From NCBI RefSeq assembly GCF_002813755.1, contig NZ_CP018061.1, positions 1,106,001-1,170,000 on the forward strand: a stretch of DNA of 64,000 bases. Direction: 5' to 3'. A program made the position numbers and the translations under genes. This DNA comes from Enterococcus mundtii (GTDB lineage: Bacteria > Bacillota > Bacilli > Lactobacillales > Enterococcaceae). Under the pieces are notes generated by a model, which searched no databases, was not told the origin of the DNA, and saw nothing but the letters and a program-made list of their open reading frames with translations. Shown here piece after piece: positions 31,876 through 43,233 of this stretch (positions within the stretch are counted from its first letter, which is position 1; every line of letters begins with the position of its first letter).

Positions 31876-31884
31876 TGCTATAAT
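31876..31884 (+). promoter_or_regulatory. Extended -10 promoter for ylaN-ftsW-pycA
   Basis: TGCTATAAT is a perfect extended -10, located 31 bases before the ylaN start. The -35 is poor, as is usual for this promoter class. Confidence 0.6.
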
Positions 31885-31914
31885 GAATGAACTTAGAAAT
31901 GGAGGGAAAGGCAA

Positions 31915-32217
31915 ATGGATTCTCTTTCAAAAGAGACGGCACTTAATGTGTTGATTGATGAGGCAGATCGCATCAAGCGTTTGATCCAAAATCAAACAAA
32001 CAGTCTTTGTATCTCACAATGTAAAGCCTTTGAAGAGGTAGTCGATACACAAATGTATGGATTTTCTCAACAAGTGAGTTTTGCAATACGTGTAGGGATC
32101 ATTGAAAAAAAAGAAGGGCAACTGATGCTCAGTGAGTTAGAACGTCAATTGAATCACTTATACAATGAAGTTTACCGAGAAAATTATGATAAAAAAGAAA
32201 GTGGCAAGGGGGAATAA
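31915..32217 (+). CDS. ylaN: YlaN family protein (UPF0358)
   Basis: This 100-residue protein matches YlaN/UPF0358: ALNVLIDEADRIKRLIQNQ at the N-terminus and LYNEVYRENY at the C-terminus. In Bacillus and Staphylococcus, YlaN has been linked to iron homeostasis through Fur. GGAGGG precedes the ATG. The ftsW start lies two bases beyond its stop, reproducing the B. subtilis ylaN-ftsW-pycA order. Confidence 0.92.
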   Translation: MDSLSKETALNVLIDEADRIKRLIQNQTNSLCISQCKAFEEVVDTQMYGFSQQVSFAIRVGIIEKKEGQLMLSELERQLNHLYNEVYRENYDKKESGKGE

Positions 32218-32219
32218 GC

Positions 32220-33386
32220 TTGCCGAATAAAGTAAAAAAAAGGCATCTGTTGGATTACAGTATTTTAATTCCATATTTGATTTTATGTATCATCGGATTG
32301 ATCATGGTTTACAGTTCTACGTCCTACTTGTTATTAGCAAATGGGAGCAATCCAGCGTCATCGGTCATCAATCAGAGTATTTTTTGGGTGCTTAGCTTGA
32401 TCGTTATTGCACTCCTATACAAAATGAAAATCGGTGTATTGAAAAATCAGCGATTGATCATGGCGGCTATCGCAGTCTTGACGATTTTATTATTGATCGT
32501 CTTATTTTTTGGGGAAGAACGAAATGGGGCAAAAGGTTGGCTTGAGATTGCCGGATTTTCTATCCAGCCCGCCGAATACCTAAAAATCATTGCCATCTGG
32601 TATCTTTCCTTTACTTTGTCACAGAGACAAATGAGTGTGCAAAAAAACTTCATTGCAACGGTCAAACGACCTTTATTGTTAGTTCTTGCCTTGACTGTGT
32701 TAGTGGCAAGTCTACCCGATTTTGGGAATGCAACGGTTATTTTTTTGATCATCATCGTGTTACTCTTAGCTAGCGGCGTCAATTATTTTTACACCTTGAT
32801 CGTTGGTGTCGGAGGAATCATTTTTAGTGTGATAACAATTTGGTTGATCAACGTGACCCAAGGGAAACTTTTCCCAGGTCGCTTACAATATATCTATCAT
32901 CGTTTTGAGATTTTTCAAAACCCTTTTTCTGATGAATTGAATAACGGACACCAAATGGTGAATGGTTATTATGCGATGTTCAACGGTGGTCTATTCGGTC
33001 GCGGATTAGGGAATAGTATCCAGAAAAAAGGATTTCTACAAGAAGCGCAAACCGACTTTATCTATGCCATCGTAGTAGAAGAATTAGGCGTGATCATGGG
33101 TATTTTGATCTTAGCTTTATTGATGTTCATGATCGCCCGTATCATCTTAGTGGGGATCCGCTCAAAAGATCCATTCAATTCTTTGCTATGTATCGGAATC
33201 GGTTCGATGTTTCTGATCCAAGTATTTGTCAACCTTGGCGGGATCACTGGGATCATCCCACTGACAGGGATCACATTCCCATTCTTGAGTCAAGGTGGTT
33301 CGAGTTTACTGATGCTTTCGATCTGCGTAGGTTTCGTCCTGAATATCAGCGCAGATGAGAAACGTAAGAGTTTAGGTATTTACTAA
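32220..33386 (+). CDS. ftsW: Cell division peptidoglycan glycosyltransferase FtsW
   Basis: This SEDS-family polytopic membrane protein (388 residues, about ten hydrophobic segments) polymerises lipid II at the septum with a partner PBP. Hallmarks are IPYLILCIIGLIMVYSSTS near the N-terminus, NGAKGWLEI, the region ALPDFGN-like (SLPDFGNATV), QTDFIYAIVVEELG and the C-terminal GGSSLL. Translation begins at TTG with AAGGGGG upstream. Placement between ylaN and pycA favours FtsW over RodA. Confidence 0.9.
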   Translation: MPNKVKKRHLLDYSILIPYLILCIIGLIMVYSSTSYLLLANGSNPASSVINQSIFWVLSLIVIALLYKMKIGVLKNQRLIMAAIAVLTILLLIVLFFGEERNGAKGWLEIAGFSIQPAEYLKIIAIWYLSFTLSQRQMSVQKNFIATVKRPLLLVLALTVLVASLPDFGNATVIFLIIIVLLLASGVNYFYTLIVGVGGIIFSVITIWLINVTQGKLFPGRLQYIYHRFEIFQNPFSDELNNGHQMVNGYYAMFNGGLFGRGLGNSIQKKGFLQEAQTDFIYAIVVEELGVIMGILILALLMFMIARIILVGIRSKDPFNSLLCIGIGSMFLIQVFVNLGGITGIIPLTGITFPFLSQGGSSLLMLSICVGFVLNISADEKRKSLGIY

Positions 33387-33407
33387 AATTGACGTAGGAG
33401 TGATTCG

Positions 33408-36400
33408 ATGAGAAAAGTTTTGGTAGCTAACAGAGGAGAAATTGCTGTACGGGTATTTCGTGCGTGTACAGAATTAGGGATCCAAACTGTAGGTGTCTAT
33501 GCAGAAGAAGATGAATATTCCGTGCATCGCTTTAAAGCGGATGAGGCATATCTGGTTGGTAAAGGAAAAAGACCGATAGATGCGTATCTTGATATTGAAG
33601 GGATTCTTGAGATTGCTAAGGCTAGTGGAGCAGACGCGATCCATCCCGGCTACGGATTATTATCTGAGAACTTACACTTTGCTACACGTTGTAAAGAAGA
33701 AGGCATCACTTTTGTTGGGCCAGAACTACATCATCTTGATATTTTTGGTGACAAGATCAAAGCGAAAACAGCAGCAATCGAAGCTGGTATCGCATCGATC
33801 CCTGGGACAGATGGACCAGTAGAGTCAATTGAAGAAGTTTTATCATTTGCTGAACGTCATGGCTATCCAGTAATGATCAAAGCAGCACTAGGCGGTGGCG
33901 GTCGTGGGATGCGTGTAGCATATGACGAAAAAGGCGCTCGTGAAGGATATGAGCGTGCAAAAAGCGAAGCGAAAGCCGCATTTGGTAGTGATGAAGTCTA
34001 TGTTGAAAAGTATATCGCTGATCCAAAACACATCGAGGTCCAGATCTTAGGGGATACCCATGGGAACATCATCCATCTATTTGAACGTGATTGTTCGGTC
34101 CAGCGGCGTCATCAAAAAGTCGTAGAAGTCGCTCCTTGCGTTTCTATGAATGAGCAGCAACGTCAACGTATATGTGATGCCGCTGTCCAATTGATGAAGC
34201 ATGTGGGATATGTCAATGCAGGAACAGTCGAATTTTTAGTGGAGAATGACGAATTTTATTTTATTGAAGTCAACCCACGTGTTCAAGTGGAACATACGAT
34301 CACTGAGATGATCACGGATGTCGATATCGTGACGACTCAATTATTGATTGCACAAGGGAAAGATCTGCATAAAGAAATCGGATTGCCACAGCAAAGCGAA
34401 ATAAAAATCAAAGGTTCAGCCATCCAATGTCGGATCACAACGGAAGACCCATTGAGTAACTTTCTACCAGATACTGGTAAGATCGATACGTATCGCTCAC
34501 CAGGTGGAATGGGCGTCCGCTTAGATGTAGGGAATGCCTATGCAGGCTACATCGTTACCCCATATTTTGATTCACTTTTAGTAAAAGTTTGTACACATGC
34601 GGCTGACTTTGCAACAGCGATCCAAAAAATGGAACGTTGTTTGAGAGAATTCCGTATCCGTGGAGTGAAAACAAATATTCCATTTATGTTGAATGTCATC
34701 TTGCATCCAGAATTTCAATCAGGACAAGCCAAAACGACGTTTATCGATAGTACCAATGAATTATTTGATTTCCCACGCTTACGTGACCGTGGAAATAAAA
34801 CAATGAAATATATCGGAGAAATCACGGTAAATGGTTTTCCTGGTATCGAACGTGGTGAAAAACCATATTACGATGCACCACGTATGCCCAAAGAGCTGAT
34901 CACTCGCCCAGATTATATCACAGCTAAAAATGTCTTAGACAAAGACGGTGCTTCCGCGTTAGTCGATTGGGTCAAACAACAAGAAAACGTGTTATTGACA
35001 GATACCACGTTTAGAGATGCCCATCAAAGCTTATTGGCAACTCGTGTGCGTACAAAAGATTTTAAAGAAATCGCACGTTTGACTGGTGAAGGACTTCCAG
35101 AGCTGTTTTCAAGTGAAATGTGGGGTGGCGCGACGTTTGACGTCGCCTATCGTTTCTTGAATGAGGACCCATGGAAACGCCTGAGAAAGATTCGCTCATT
35201 GATGCCGAATACTTTATTGCAAATGCTCTTTAGAGGATCGAATGCTGTCGGTTACTCCAACTACCCAGACAATGTGATCGCTGAATTTATCAAAGAAGCA
35301 GCGACACAAGGGATCGATGTCTTCCGGATCTTTGACAGTCTGAACTGGGTACCGCAAATGGAAAAGAGTATCCAAGCCGTTCGTGATACAGGGAAAATTG
35401 CAGAAGCGACGATTTGCTACACAGGTGATATCAATGATCCAAGTCGTGCGAAATACAATGTGCAATATTACAAGGACATGGCAAAAGAGCTGGAACAGTT
35501 AGGCGCTCATATGATCGCCATCAAAGATATGGCAGGACTGTTGAAACCGCAAGCTGCTTATCGCTTGATCAGTGAATTGAAGGCGACAACGGATCTACCA
35601 ATCCATTTACACACACATGATACGAGTGGCAATGGCATCATCACTTACTCAGCAGCAACCAAAGCGGGTGTCGATATTGTCGATGTAGCGATGAGTGCGA
35701 TGAGCGGAAATACTAGCCAACCAAGTATGAGCAGTTTGTATTACGCTTTGGTCAATGGGCCACGTGTACCAGAAATCAATATTGAAAATGCGCAACAGTT
35801 GAATCACTACTGGGAAGATGTTCGCATGTATTACAAACCATTTGAGAATGGCTTGAATGCCCCTGAAACTGAAGTTTATATGCACGAGATGCCAGGTGGA
35901 CAATACTCGAACTTACAACAACAAGCCAAAGCAGTTGGTTTAGGTCATCGTTGGGATGACATCAAAAAAATGTACCACACGGTGAACCTGATGTTTGGCG
36001 ATATCGTCAAAGTCACGCCTTCTTCTAAAGTTGTAGGCGATATGGCTTTGTTCATGGTCCAAAATGAATTGAGCGAAGAAGACATTTATGAAAAAGGCGA
36101 GACCTTGAGTTTTCCGGAATCAGTCGTTACCTTCTTCCAAGGTGAATTAGGCCAACCAGTTGGCGGATTCCCAGAAAAACTCCAAAAGATCATTTTGAAA
36201 GGTCGTCCAGCAATCACTGAACGTCCAGGATTGTTCGCTGAAACAGTGGACTTCGAAAAAGTCAAAGCAGAATTAGCTAAAAAGATCGGCTATGAACCAA
36301 AACAAGAAGAAGTCTTGAGTTACTTGATGTATCCACAAGTCTTCTTGGATTATCAAACCGCTTATAATCAATTTGGCGATGTCACATTACTGGATACACC

Positions 36401-36836
36401 GACTTTCTTCCAAGGGATTCGTTTAGGGGAAACGGTCAACGTTCAAATCGAAAAAGGCAAGATCCTGATCATTCGCTTAGACGAAATCGGTGAACCTGAT
36501 ATTGAAGGGAATCGTGTGTTATTCTTTAATTTGAACGGTCAACGAAGAGAAATCACCGTCAAAGATACGTCGATCGTCAGTGCGGTAAAAACTAGACGAA
36601 AAGCAGAACCAACAAATCGCGAACAAATCGGTGCGACGATGTCCGGTTCAGTTTTAGACGTCTTGGTGAAAAAAGGCGATACAGTCAAAAGAGGCGATAC
36701 ATTGATGGTCACTGAAGCAATGAAGATGGAAACAGCCATTGAAGCACCATTCGATGGAGAAATAGCACATCTCTATGTTGTTGCTGGCGACCCCATTTCC
36801 TCAGGAGATCTATTAATCGAAGTTACAGAAAAATAA
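33408..36836 (+). CDS. pycA: Pyruvate carboxylase
   Basis: This biotin enzyme carboxylates pyruvate to oxaloacetate (anaplerosis, aspartate supply). The 1142 residues comprise a biotin carboxylase domain (1-450, ATP-grasp loop ALGGGGRGMR), the carboxyltransferase domain (about 530-800, TTFRDAHQSLLATR and metal ligands in HLHTHDTSG), the PC-type C-terminal allosteric region, and a biotin carrier domain with the biotinylated lysine in TEAMKMETA near residue 1106. The length is full. It completes the ylaN-ftsW-pycA operon. Confidence 0.97.
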   Translation: MRKVLVANRGEIAVRVFRACTELGIQTVGVYAEEDEYSVHRFKADEAYLVGKGKRPIDAYLDIEGILEIAKASGADAIHPGYGLLSENLHFATRCKEEGITFVGPELHHLDIFGDKIKAKTAAIEAGIASIPGTDGPVESIEEVLSFAERHGYPVMIKAALGGGGRGMRVAYDEKGAREGYERAKSEAKAAFGSDEVYVEKYIADPKHIEVQILGDTHGNIIHLFERDCSVQRRHQKVVEVAPCVSMNEQQRQRICDAAVQLMKHVGYVNAGTVEFLVENDEFYFIEVNPRVQVEHTITEMITDVDIVTTQLLIAQGKDLHKEIGLPQQSEIKIKGSAIQCRITTEDPLSNFLPDTGKIDTYRSPGGMGVRLDVGNAYAGYIVTPYFDSLLVKVCTHAADFATAIQKMERCLREFRIRGVKTNIPFMLNVILHPEFQSGQAKTTFIDSTNELFDFPRLRDRGNKTMKYIGEITVNGFPGIERGEKPYYDAPRMPKELITRPDYITAKNVLDKDGASALVDWVKQQENVLLTDTTFRDAHQSLLATRVRTKDFKEIARLTGEGLPELFSSEMWGGATFDVAYRFLNEDPWKRLRKIRSLMPNTLLQMLFRGSNAVGYSNYPDNVIAEFIKEAATQGIDVFRIFDSLNWVPQMEKSIQAVRDTGKIAEATICYTGDINDPSRAKYNVQYYKDMAKELEQLGAHMIAIKDMAGLLKPQAAYRLISELKATTDLPIHLHTHDTSGNGIITYSAATKAGVDIVDVAMSAMSGNTSQPSMSSLYYALVNGPRVPEINIENAQQLNHYWEDVRMYYKPFENGLNAPETEVYMHEMPGGQYSNLQQQAKAVGLGHRWDDIKKMYHTVNLMFGDIVKVTPSSKVVGDMALFMVQNELSEEDIYEKGETLSFPESVVTFFQGELGQPVGGFPEKLQKIILKGRPAITERPGLFAETVDFEKVKAELAKKIGYEPKQEEVLSYLMYPQVFLDYQTAYNQFGDVTLLDTPTFFQGIRLGETVNVQIEKGKILIIRLDEIGEPDIEGNRVLFFNLNGQRREITVKDTSIVSAVKTRRKAEPTNREQIGATMSGSVLDVLVKKGDTVKRGDTLMVTEAMKMETAIEAPFDGEIAHLYVVAGDPISSGDLLIEVTEK

Positions 36837-36853
36837 GAAAGGAGAGGGAACAT

Positions 36854-37984
36854 TTGAAACGACTAGGTCTATTTATAGCAACACTACTATTCGTCACATC
36901 GGCTTTATATTTGGAGCCAGTAGTGTTCCCTCCCAAACTTGAAACATCCACGCAAGACCAACAACTGATAGGAAATCAAAATCAGGTAACGTCTTGGAAA
37001 TACCAGGAGCTAAATGCGACTGGCTTTTCTACATATATTGGTCGATCAGTCACCGAATTAGAAGCAGAGATTGGTTCACCTAAAGATCGTTTGACGAGCG
37101 GATTCGGCTTTGAGATTAGATATTATCAAGATCCAATTCAACAAATCGTACTTGAAGCAAATATACAAAATGACCGAGTGGAGGCTATCAAAGTTTTAAA
37201 TGCGAACGCAACTAGTTTGACCCCATTTGCCGTTGGCATGACTATGCAGGATCTGACAGAGATTACAACGATTTTTCCGAACTTCACATTCGAGTATGAA
37301 GAGACAGAAGTCGGAATCGAGTTAACTGAAGAAGACATGAATTATCGTCCCTTGATTGCTTTTGACAACGGTACATTTGCGATGCTTTTCTTTGATCAAG
37401 ACACAGGTGGATTATTTTCAACAGTTTATTTAAACAAGAAAAGCTTATTGAAATTAATGCCTTACCAGGTCTTCGGAGAAGGATTGCCCCACTACGAAAT
37501 GGAGAGTTCAGCAGACTGGGAAAGTATCAATCAGTCAAGAGAGCGTGTAATCACTCGAGTATTGACGAGATTACGCCAAGAAGCTGAACTGCCTAATTAT
37601 CATTACTCTCCAGATTTTATGATCCAAACGAATGTACTGTTAACAGACTTTATCGACCAGCCAGAAGAATGGTTGGCAGAAAATCGTTTGGCAGAGTGGC
37701 AGATGGCAACACAGACTTCCCAAACGACAGTTAAATTTACGTTGTCAAATGATGAAATCAATCGCTTAGTGGAAAAACGACAATTAGATCAAACAACTGG
37801 AATTTTCATGCATCCAATCATTGATCCGACTTTTTCAGTTTTATTGTTATATACTGATCCTTATTATCATGATCGATTCTTGGAAAAAGAACCAACACAG
37901 TTAGGCGTTGCGTTTTCGAAAGAAAACATGTTAGTCTTAATGAAGGAAAAAGAGGAGACTAGTGAAAGCAGTGATAATCAATGA
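36854..37984 (+). CDS. ylbC: YlbC-like protein with CAP-associated domain, exported or membrane-anchored
   Basis: This 376-residue protein starts at TTG after GGAGAGGG and has an N-terminal signal or anchor (GLFIATLLFVTSALYLEP). The middle (about 60-190; STYIGRSVTELEAEIGSPKDR) matches the CAP-associated N-terminal domain of B. subtilis YlbC, and the C-terminal half is a divergent CAP/SCP-like region. Function is unknown. It overlaps the ylbF start by 23 bases, in the conserved ylbC-ylbF-ylbG order. Confidence 0.8.
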   Translation: MKRLGLFIATLLFVTSALYLEPVVFPPKLETSTQDQQLIGNQNQVTSWKYQELNATGFSTYIGRSVTELEAEIGSPKDRLTSGFGFEIRYYQDPIQQIVLEANIQNDRVEAIKVLNANATSLTPFAVGMTMQDLTEITTIFPNFTFEYEETEVGIELTEEDMNYRPLIAFDNGTFAMLFFDQDTGGLFSTVYLNKKSLLKLMPYQVFGEGLPHYEMESSADWESINQSRERVITRVLTRLRQEAELPNYHYSPDFMIQTNVLLTDFIDQPEEWLAENRLAEWQMATQTSQTTVKFTLSNDEINRLVEKRQLDQTTGIFMHPIIDPTFSVLLLYTDPYYHDRFLEKEPTQLGVAFSKENMLVLMKEKEETSESSDNQ

Positions 37985-38402
37985 GGAGTTGTTTGAACTG
38001 GAGGACCAGTGTCATCAGCTTGTTCAAACGATTGTAACAAGTGAAATGATGGAACAATATCTCAAAACTAAAAAAGAGATGGAAACTTCTATCAACGTCA
38101 ACCAGTTAAAAAATGATTTTATTGTAAGCAGACAAGCATTTGAAGAAATTTCACCTTATGGAAAGTACGTTCCAGAGTTTCGTGAAAAACAACGAACTGT
38201 ACGACAAGCCAAAAGGCAGCTGGATCTAAATGAAGAAGTAGCTGCTTTTCGAATAAGTGAAACAGAATTACAAAAGATACTAGATTCCATTGGAAAACAA
38301 CTTGCACATACGATTTCGACGGAGATCAAAATCAGTGCAGGTAGTCCATTTTTTGAAAAAAGTGAAGGGTGCGGAGGAAACTGCCATGGACATAGAAAAT
38401 AA
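37962..38402 (+). CDS. ylbF: YlbF/YmcA family regulator
   Basis: In Bacillus, YlbF works with YmcA and YaaT in the Y complex that guides RNase Y cleavage and affects competence, sporulation and biofilm formation. This 146-residue protein is mostly helical and ends in a cysteine-rich tail (EGCGGNCHGH), consistent with a metal or iron-sulfur site reported for the complex. The GTG start has AGAGGAG upstream. Its 3' end overlaps ylbG. Confidence 0.88.
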   Translation: MKAVIINEELFELEDQCHQLVQTIVTSEMMEQYLKTKKEMETSINVNQLKNDFIVSRQAFEEISPYGKYVPEFREKQRTVRQAKRQLDLNEEVAAFRISETELQKILDSIGKQLAHTISTEIKISAGSPFFEKSEGCGGNCHGHRK

Positions 38403-38727
38403 AGAATTTGAACAAACACATCGGCGAGGGTTAGTCGTGTGGGTATATAGTTTAAAACAATTGAAAAATCTTCGCAAATTTGGTTTAGTGCATTATGTCT
38501 CTCGTAAAATGAAGTATGTGATCATGTATTTAAATGAAGACAACTATGAACAAACGGAAGAAAGGATCAAGAAATTACATTTCGTACGAAATGTCGAACG
38601 TTCTTATCGACCAGATATCGAAATGAATTTTGCTGAAAAAATCGGTAAAAAGGCGGACACAAAAGAAGAAGGCTTCGAGATCGAAGAATTAAACACAAAA
38701 ATCCGCTTAGCTGATCACGTTTTCTAG
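38386..38727 (+). CDS. ylbG: YlbG family protein (UPF0298)
   Basis: The 113-residue protein has the UPF0298 signature RRGLVVWVYSLKQLKNLRKFG and VHYVSRKMKYVIMYLN. Function is unknown. The true start is the ATG at 38386, with GGAGG at 38373-38377, overlapping ylbF by 17 bases. A longer in-frame extension begins far inside ylbF and is not supported. Confidence 0.9.
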   Translation: MDIENKEFEQTHRRGLVVWVYSLKQLKNLRKFGLVHYVSRKMKYVIMYLNEDNYEQTEERIKKLHFVRNVERSYRPDIEMNFAEKIGKKADTKEEGFEIEELNTKIRLADHVF

Positions 38728-38823
38728 TAAAGAGAGTCTAGCGTTATAGTTAATAAAATCGACGAAAATGAAGAAAATGTGATAAAAAGATTTTGAATAG
38801 TTATAAAAAGTTAAATTAAGAAA

Positions 38824-38874
38824 AAATAGACTTGAGAATTGGCGATTTTAGTCGGAATCAAGTCTATTTTTTTG
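38824..38874 (+). terminator. Rho-independent terminator between ylbG and rsmD
   Basis: AATAGACTTGA pairs with TCAAGTCTATT followed by T-run. A TATACT at 38876-38881, directly after it, may be the -10 of the rsmD-coaD-ylbL transcript. Confidence 0.8.
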
Positions 38875-38910
38875 GTATACTAATAACAGTATGTTTCAAG
38901 GAGTGAGTAG

Positions 38911-39468
38911 ATGCGAGTAATTTCAGGAGATTACGGCGGTCGCCGTTTAAAAAGTTTAGCAGGGCCAAATACTCGACCGACGTCTGATAAAGTCAAAGAG
39001 TCGATATTCAACATGATCGGTCCTTATTTTAATGGAGAGGTCGTTTTGGATCTTTACTCAGGAAGCGGGGGTCTAGCGATCGAAGCTGTTTCCAGAGGCT
39101 GTAGCTACGCAATCTGCGTGGAGAAAAACTATCAAGCACTAAAAATAATCAAAGAAAATATTGAAATCACAAAAGAACCGAACAAATTCAATACAATGAA
39201 ATTAGATGCTGATAAAGCGATTGAGTCACTGGCGAAAGAGGATCAAAAGATTGATATTCTATTTTTAGATCCACCTTATGCCAAACAAAAAATCGTCGAT
39301 CAAATTGAACGTATGGAAGAATTGGCTCTTTTTCAGGACGCTGCCTTGATCGTATGCGAAACAGATAAGTCAGTGGAGCTTCCTGAGACAATAGGAAATT
39401 TTCAACAAATCAAACAGCAGACCTATGGCATCTCTGCGGTGACCATTTATAGAAAAGAGGAAATATAA
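38911..39468 (+). CDS. rsmD: 16S rRNA (guanine966-N2)-methyltransferase RsmD
   Basis: This 185-residue class I SAM methyltransferase modifies G966 of 16S rRNA. It has [15 protein letters not shown], the SAM loop [14 protein letters not shown] and the catalytic DPPY in [19 protein letters not shown] precedes the ATG. It abuts coaD with no gap, the standard rsmD-coaD arrangement. Confidence 0.94.
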   Translation: MRVISGDYGGRRLKSLAGPNTRPTSDKVKESIFNMIGPYFNGEVVLDLYSGSGGLAIEAVSRGCSYAICVEKNYQALKIIKENIEITKEPNKFNTMKLDADKAIESLAKEDQKIDILFLDPPYAKQKIVDQIERMEELALFQDAALIVCETDKSVELPETIGNFQQIKQQTYGISAVTIYRKEEI

Positions 39469-40993
<1,525 letters not shown>

Positions 40994-41032
40994 ACGGTTT
41001 CGACTTGAACGTTTTGTACTCATATTTTAAAG

Positions 41033-41201
41033 CGAGGACAAGACATGTTTAGCCTCAAGAAATAATGCGCCATCCACGAAAATTGTTTTTCAAATTTTTG
41101 TGGGTGGCGTATTATTTTTCGAAGAGGTTCCATCTGTTCCGGCCGTTTATTCGGTTTAGGTGGTGCGAAAGGGCTAATGTCTCCCTCTTTTTCTTTTTTT
41201 T
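41033..41201 (+). repeat. Dispersed intergenic palindromic element, copy B
   Basis: Same orientation as copy A. The core hairpin has arms AATAATGCGCCATCCAC and GTGGGTGGCGTATTATT. Compared with copy A, one G-C pair has become T-A on both sides and two pairs are now G-T wobbles. The outer pair GGGAC/GTCCC is here AGACAT (41041-41046)/ATGTCT (41177-41182), also compensatory. The shared 3' motif TTATTCGGTT is present, and the element ends in a C/T-rich run. It fills most of the 303-base gap between the ylbL-like gene and the next ORF. Confidence 0.85.
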
Positions 41202-41296
41202 CAATAATTACAAAAAAACGTTTTGTTATTTTGTAGGTAATTCTAAGTAAGTTTGCTACCATATTAAAAAAAGAGTTAGAAAGGGGCAAGAAAAAC

Positions 41297-42439
41297 ATGG
41301 AACAATCAAGCAATCGCCAATCATCATTCGATATCGGAGAATATTACTCCGAAAAAAAGTATAAAAAAAATTTTGGGCACTTGCGGAAAACAGCAGACTT
41401 TAAACGTGTATTAACTGATTTTGACAAACAATTGGAAGAAACGAAAGATCAACTGTCAAAACATCGAAACGGTGTGTTGTGGACCAGGCGCTTACTTGCA
41501 GATTTTCGACAGAAAAAGTTGAGTAAAACGGATAGAGTTTTCAATTTTATTCTTAGGCGTAAGAATAAAGAACCTGAAAAATATGAGAATACACTAAAGG
41601 ATTTGAACAGTAAATATTTTAAATCAGAATATATTCAATCGATTGTTGATAAAGATGTATGGATTGATCCAAAAGAAATCGTTGATGAAATCAAGCACTT
41701 AGCTTCAAGAGCGAAATCTATCCCTACGGCTCGCGGATTGGAACTAAGGGAGCAGCTTCGTGCACAACCTTTAGAGCAAAAAAAATGGCGTCAACCTGAA
41801 ACAGAAGATGAATTACATTACAGTACCCTATCTTTCCTAGAGGAAGGCAGAGAAAGCGAGAAGTCTCGCAAGGTAATTATCAATAGAAAAGATGACCCTG
41901 TCATTTACGCAGTGATCCGACGAGCGAACAATGGGGAGAAAATTTCATTAAATATAGAGGTGTCCCATAATAAAGAGAAACTTATCGAAAAACCTATAGT
42001 GGGACACCACAGAAATCCTTCCGTTCATGGCGAGGTAGCATTTACTGGTCATCATGAGCAACAAATCAAACAACCAAGACGGTTATCACCAATTTCAGAG
42101 TTGCAAGAAAATAATGGGAGAAAAAATTCATTGAAAGATGAGTTTGAACGACGTGATTCGAAACTTCGAGAAGTAAAATCTGCGATCAATCAAGGCCTTA
42201 TTTCGTCAAAAGCAATATCTGGAGAGAGCCCTGTGCAATCGGTGAAACAACGAATCTGGGAAATAGAGAACGGATCTGGGAAGTCCGACCGCATGGTATT
42301 TAACAGTCATATTGCCTCGGACAAACGTTCATTTGGCATGACCAAACAAGCAGCAATGAGTAAGTCTGGGGGAAATCGACCACCAGCTCCGCCTTCTCCA
42401 AGTTTGAAGCCGAAACCAAGGATAGAACCAGCTAGGTAA
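41297..42439 (+). CDS. Unrecognised basic, helical cytoplasmic protein with Pro-rich tail
   Basis: I do not recognise this 380-residue protein. It lacks a signal peptide or membrane segment. The N-terminal half is charged and probably coiled coil (residues about 25-110). Residues 200-310 look poorly ordered, and the C-terminus is proline-rich and basic (PPAPPSPSLKPKPR). The start is ATG after AAAGGGG. It is flanked by the repeat element upstream and its own terminator downstream, and it interrupts the otherwise conserved ylbL-to-comEA neighbourhood, which suggests an accessory gene. Confidence 0.7.
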   Translation: MEQSSNRQSSFDIGEYYSEKKYKKNFGHLRKTADFKRVLTDFDKQLEETKDQLSKHRNGVLWTRRLLADFRQKKLSKTDRVFNFILRRKNKEPEKYENTLKDLNSKYFKSEYIQSIVDKDVWIDPKEIVDEIKHLASRAKSIPTARGLELREQLRAQPLEQKKWRQPETEDELHYSTLSFLEEGRESEKSRKVIINRKDDPVIYAVIRRANNGEKISLNIEVSHNKEKLIEKPIVGHHRNPSVHGEVAFTGHHEQQIKQPRRLSPISELQENNGRKNSLKDEFERRDSKLREVKSAINQGLISSKAISGESPVQSVKQRIWEIENGSGKSDRMVFNSHIASDKRSFGMTKQAAMSKSGGNRPPAPPSPSLKPKPRIEPAR

Positions 42440-42484
42440 ATCGTGAATATAAAAATAAAAGAAATAATCATTTGAGGCGTATCT

Positions 42485-42534
42485 AATAGTGAAGGAACAT
42501 CGCAGTGTAGATGTTTTTTCACTATTTTTTAGAA
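42485..42534 (+). terminator. Rho-independent terminator before comEA
   Basis: AATAGTGAA-GG-AACATC pairs with GATGTT-TT-TTCACTATT, followed by T5. It terminates the preceding orphan gene and rules out a comEA start inside it. Confidence 0.8.
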
Positions 42535-42560
42535 AGGAAAATGAAATAGAAAGAATACCA

Positions 42561-43214
42561 ATGAAGAAAATAGTTCAAGAAATCTTTGATTCGCCAAAAC
42601 GCCTCCTTCTATTTTTTATATGCAGTGTATCAGTTAGTATGCTAATAGGAGTGGTCATATACCGTCAGATCGGTCCAACTAAGATCAATGAATCTAGTAA
42701 CATATCGTTGATAACCGCTACAAGCTCGGATAGTTACCAAAAGACTGCGACAACCGGAACGACGACAAAAGACCCTATCATGTATGTAGACGTGAAAGGC
42801 AATGTCAATCGACCTGGAATATACGCCTTTACAGACGAGGAACGTGTCTTTGATATCATTGAAAAAGCAGGAGGACTGACTGCACAAGCTGATGAAAAAC
42901 AGATCAATTTTGCTGCAAAAGTTTCGGACCAACAAGTGCTTTATATTCCCCAAGTTGGCGAAGAGATGCCTCAGTTCGTAGAGGAAGTAAAGGAAAAAGA
43001 GCAGACAGAGGAAAAGAAAGTCAATCTTAATACTGCCAGCCTTGCTGAATTACAGGAGCTTCCGGGAATCGGGGCAATGAAAGCACAAGAGATCATCAAC
43101 TATCGCGAAGCCAACGGTTCCTTCCAAACAATTGAAAGTTTGAAAGAAATATCGGGATTTGGCGAAAAGACAGTTGAAAAACTGAAAAACTTCGTTACAA
43201 TTACAATAGAATAA
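42561..43214 (+). CDS. comEA: Competence protein ComEA, DNA receptor
   Basis: ComEA binds incoming DNA at the cell surface for ComEC. The 217-residue protein has an N-terminal membrane anchor (LLLFFICSVSVSMLIGVVIY), an SLBB domain (about 76-135; VDVKGNVNRPGIY) and a C-terminal helix-hairpin-helix DNA-binding domain (VNLNTASLAELQELPGIG). The ATG at 42561 is chosen because further-upstream in-frame starts fall in a terminator hairpin. It is the first gene of comEA-comEB-comEC. Confidence 0.92.
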   Translation: MKKIVQEIFDSPKRLLLFFICSVSVSMLIGVVIYRQIGPTKINESSNISLITATSSDSYQKTATTGTTTKDPIMYVDVKGNVNRPGIYAFTDEERVFDIIEKAGGLTAQADEKQINFAAKVSDQQVLYIPQVGEEMPQFVEEVKEKEQTEEKKVNLNTASLAELQELPGIGAMKAQEIINYREANGSFQTIESLKEISGFGEKTVEKLKNFVTITIE

Positions 43215-43233
43215 ACCAATGAGGTGACAAATT

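Noticed and set aside
42489-42560. Longer comEA starting at GTG 42489
   Set aside because: The extension consists of a terminator hairpin and its T-run, and has no binding site.
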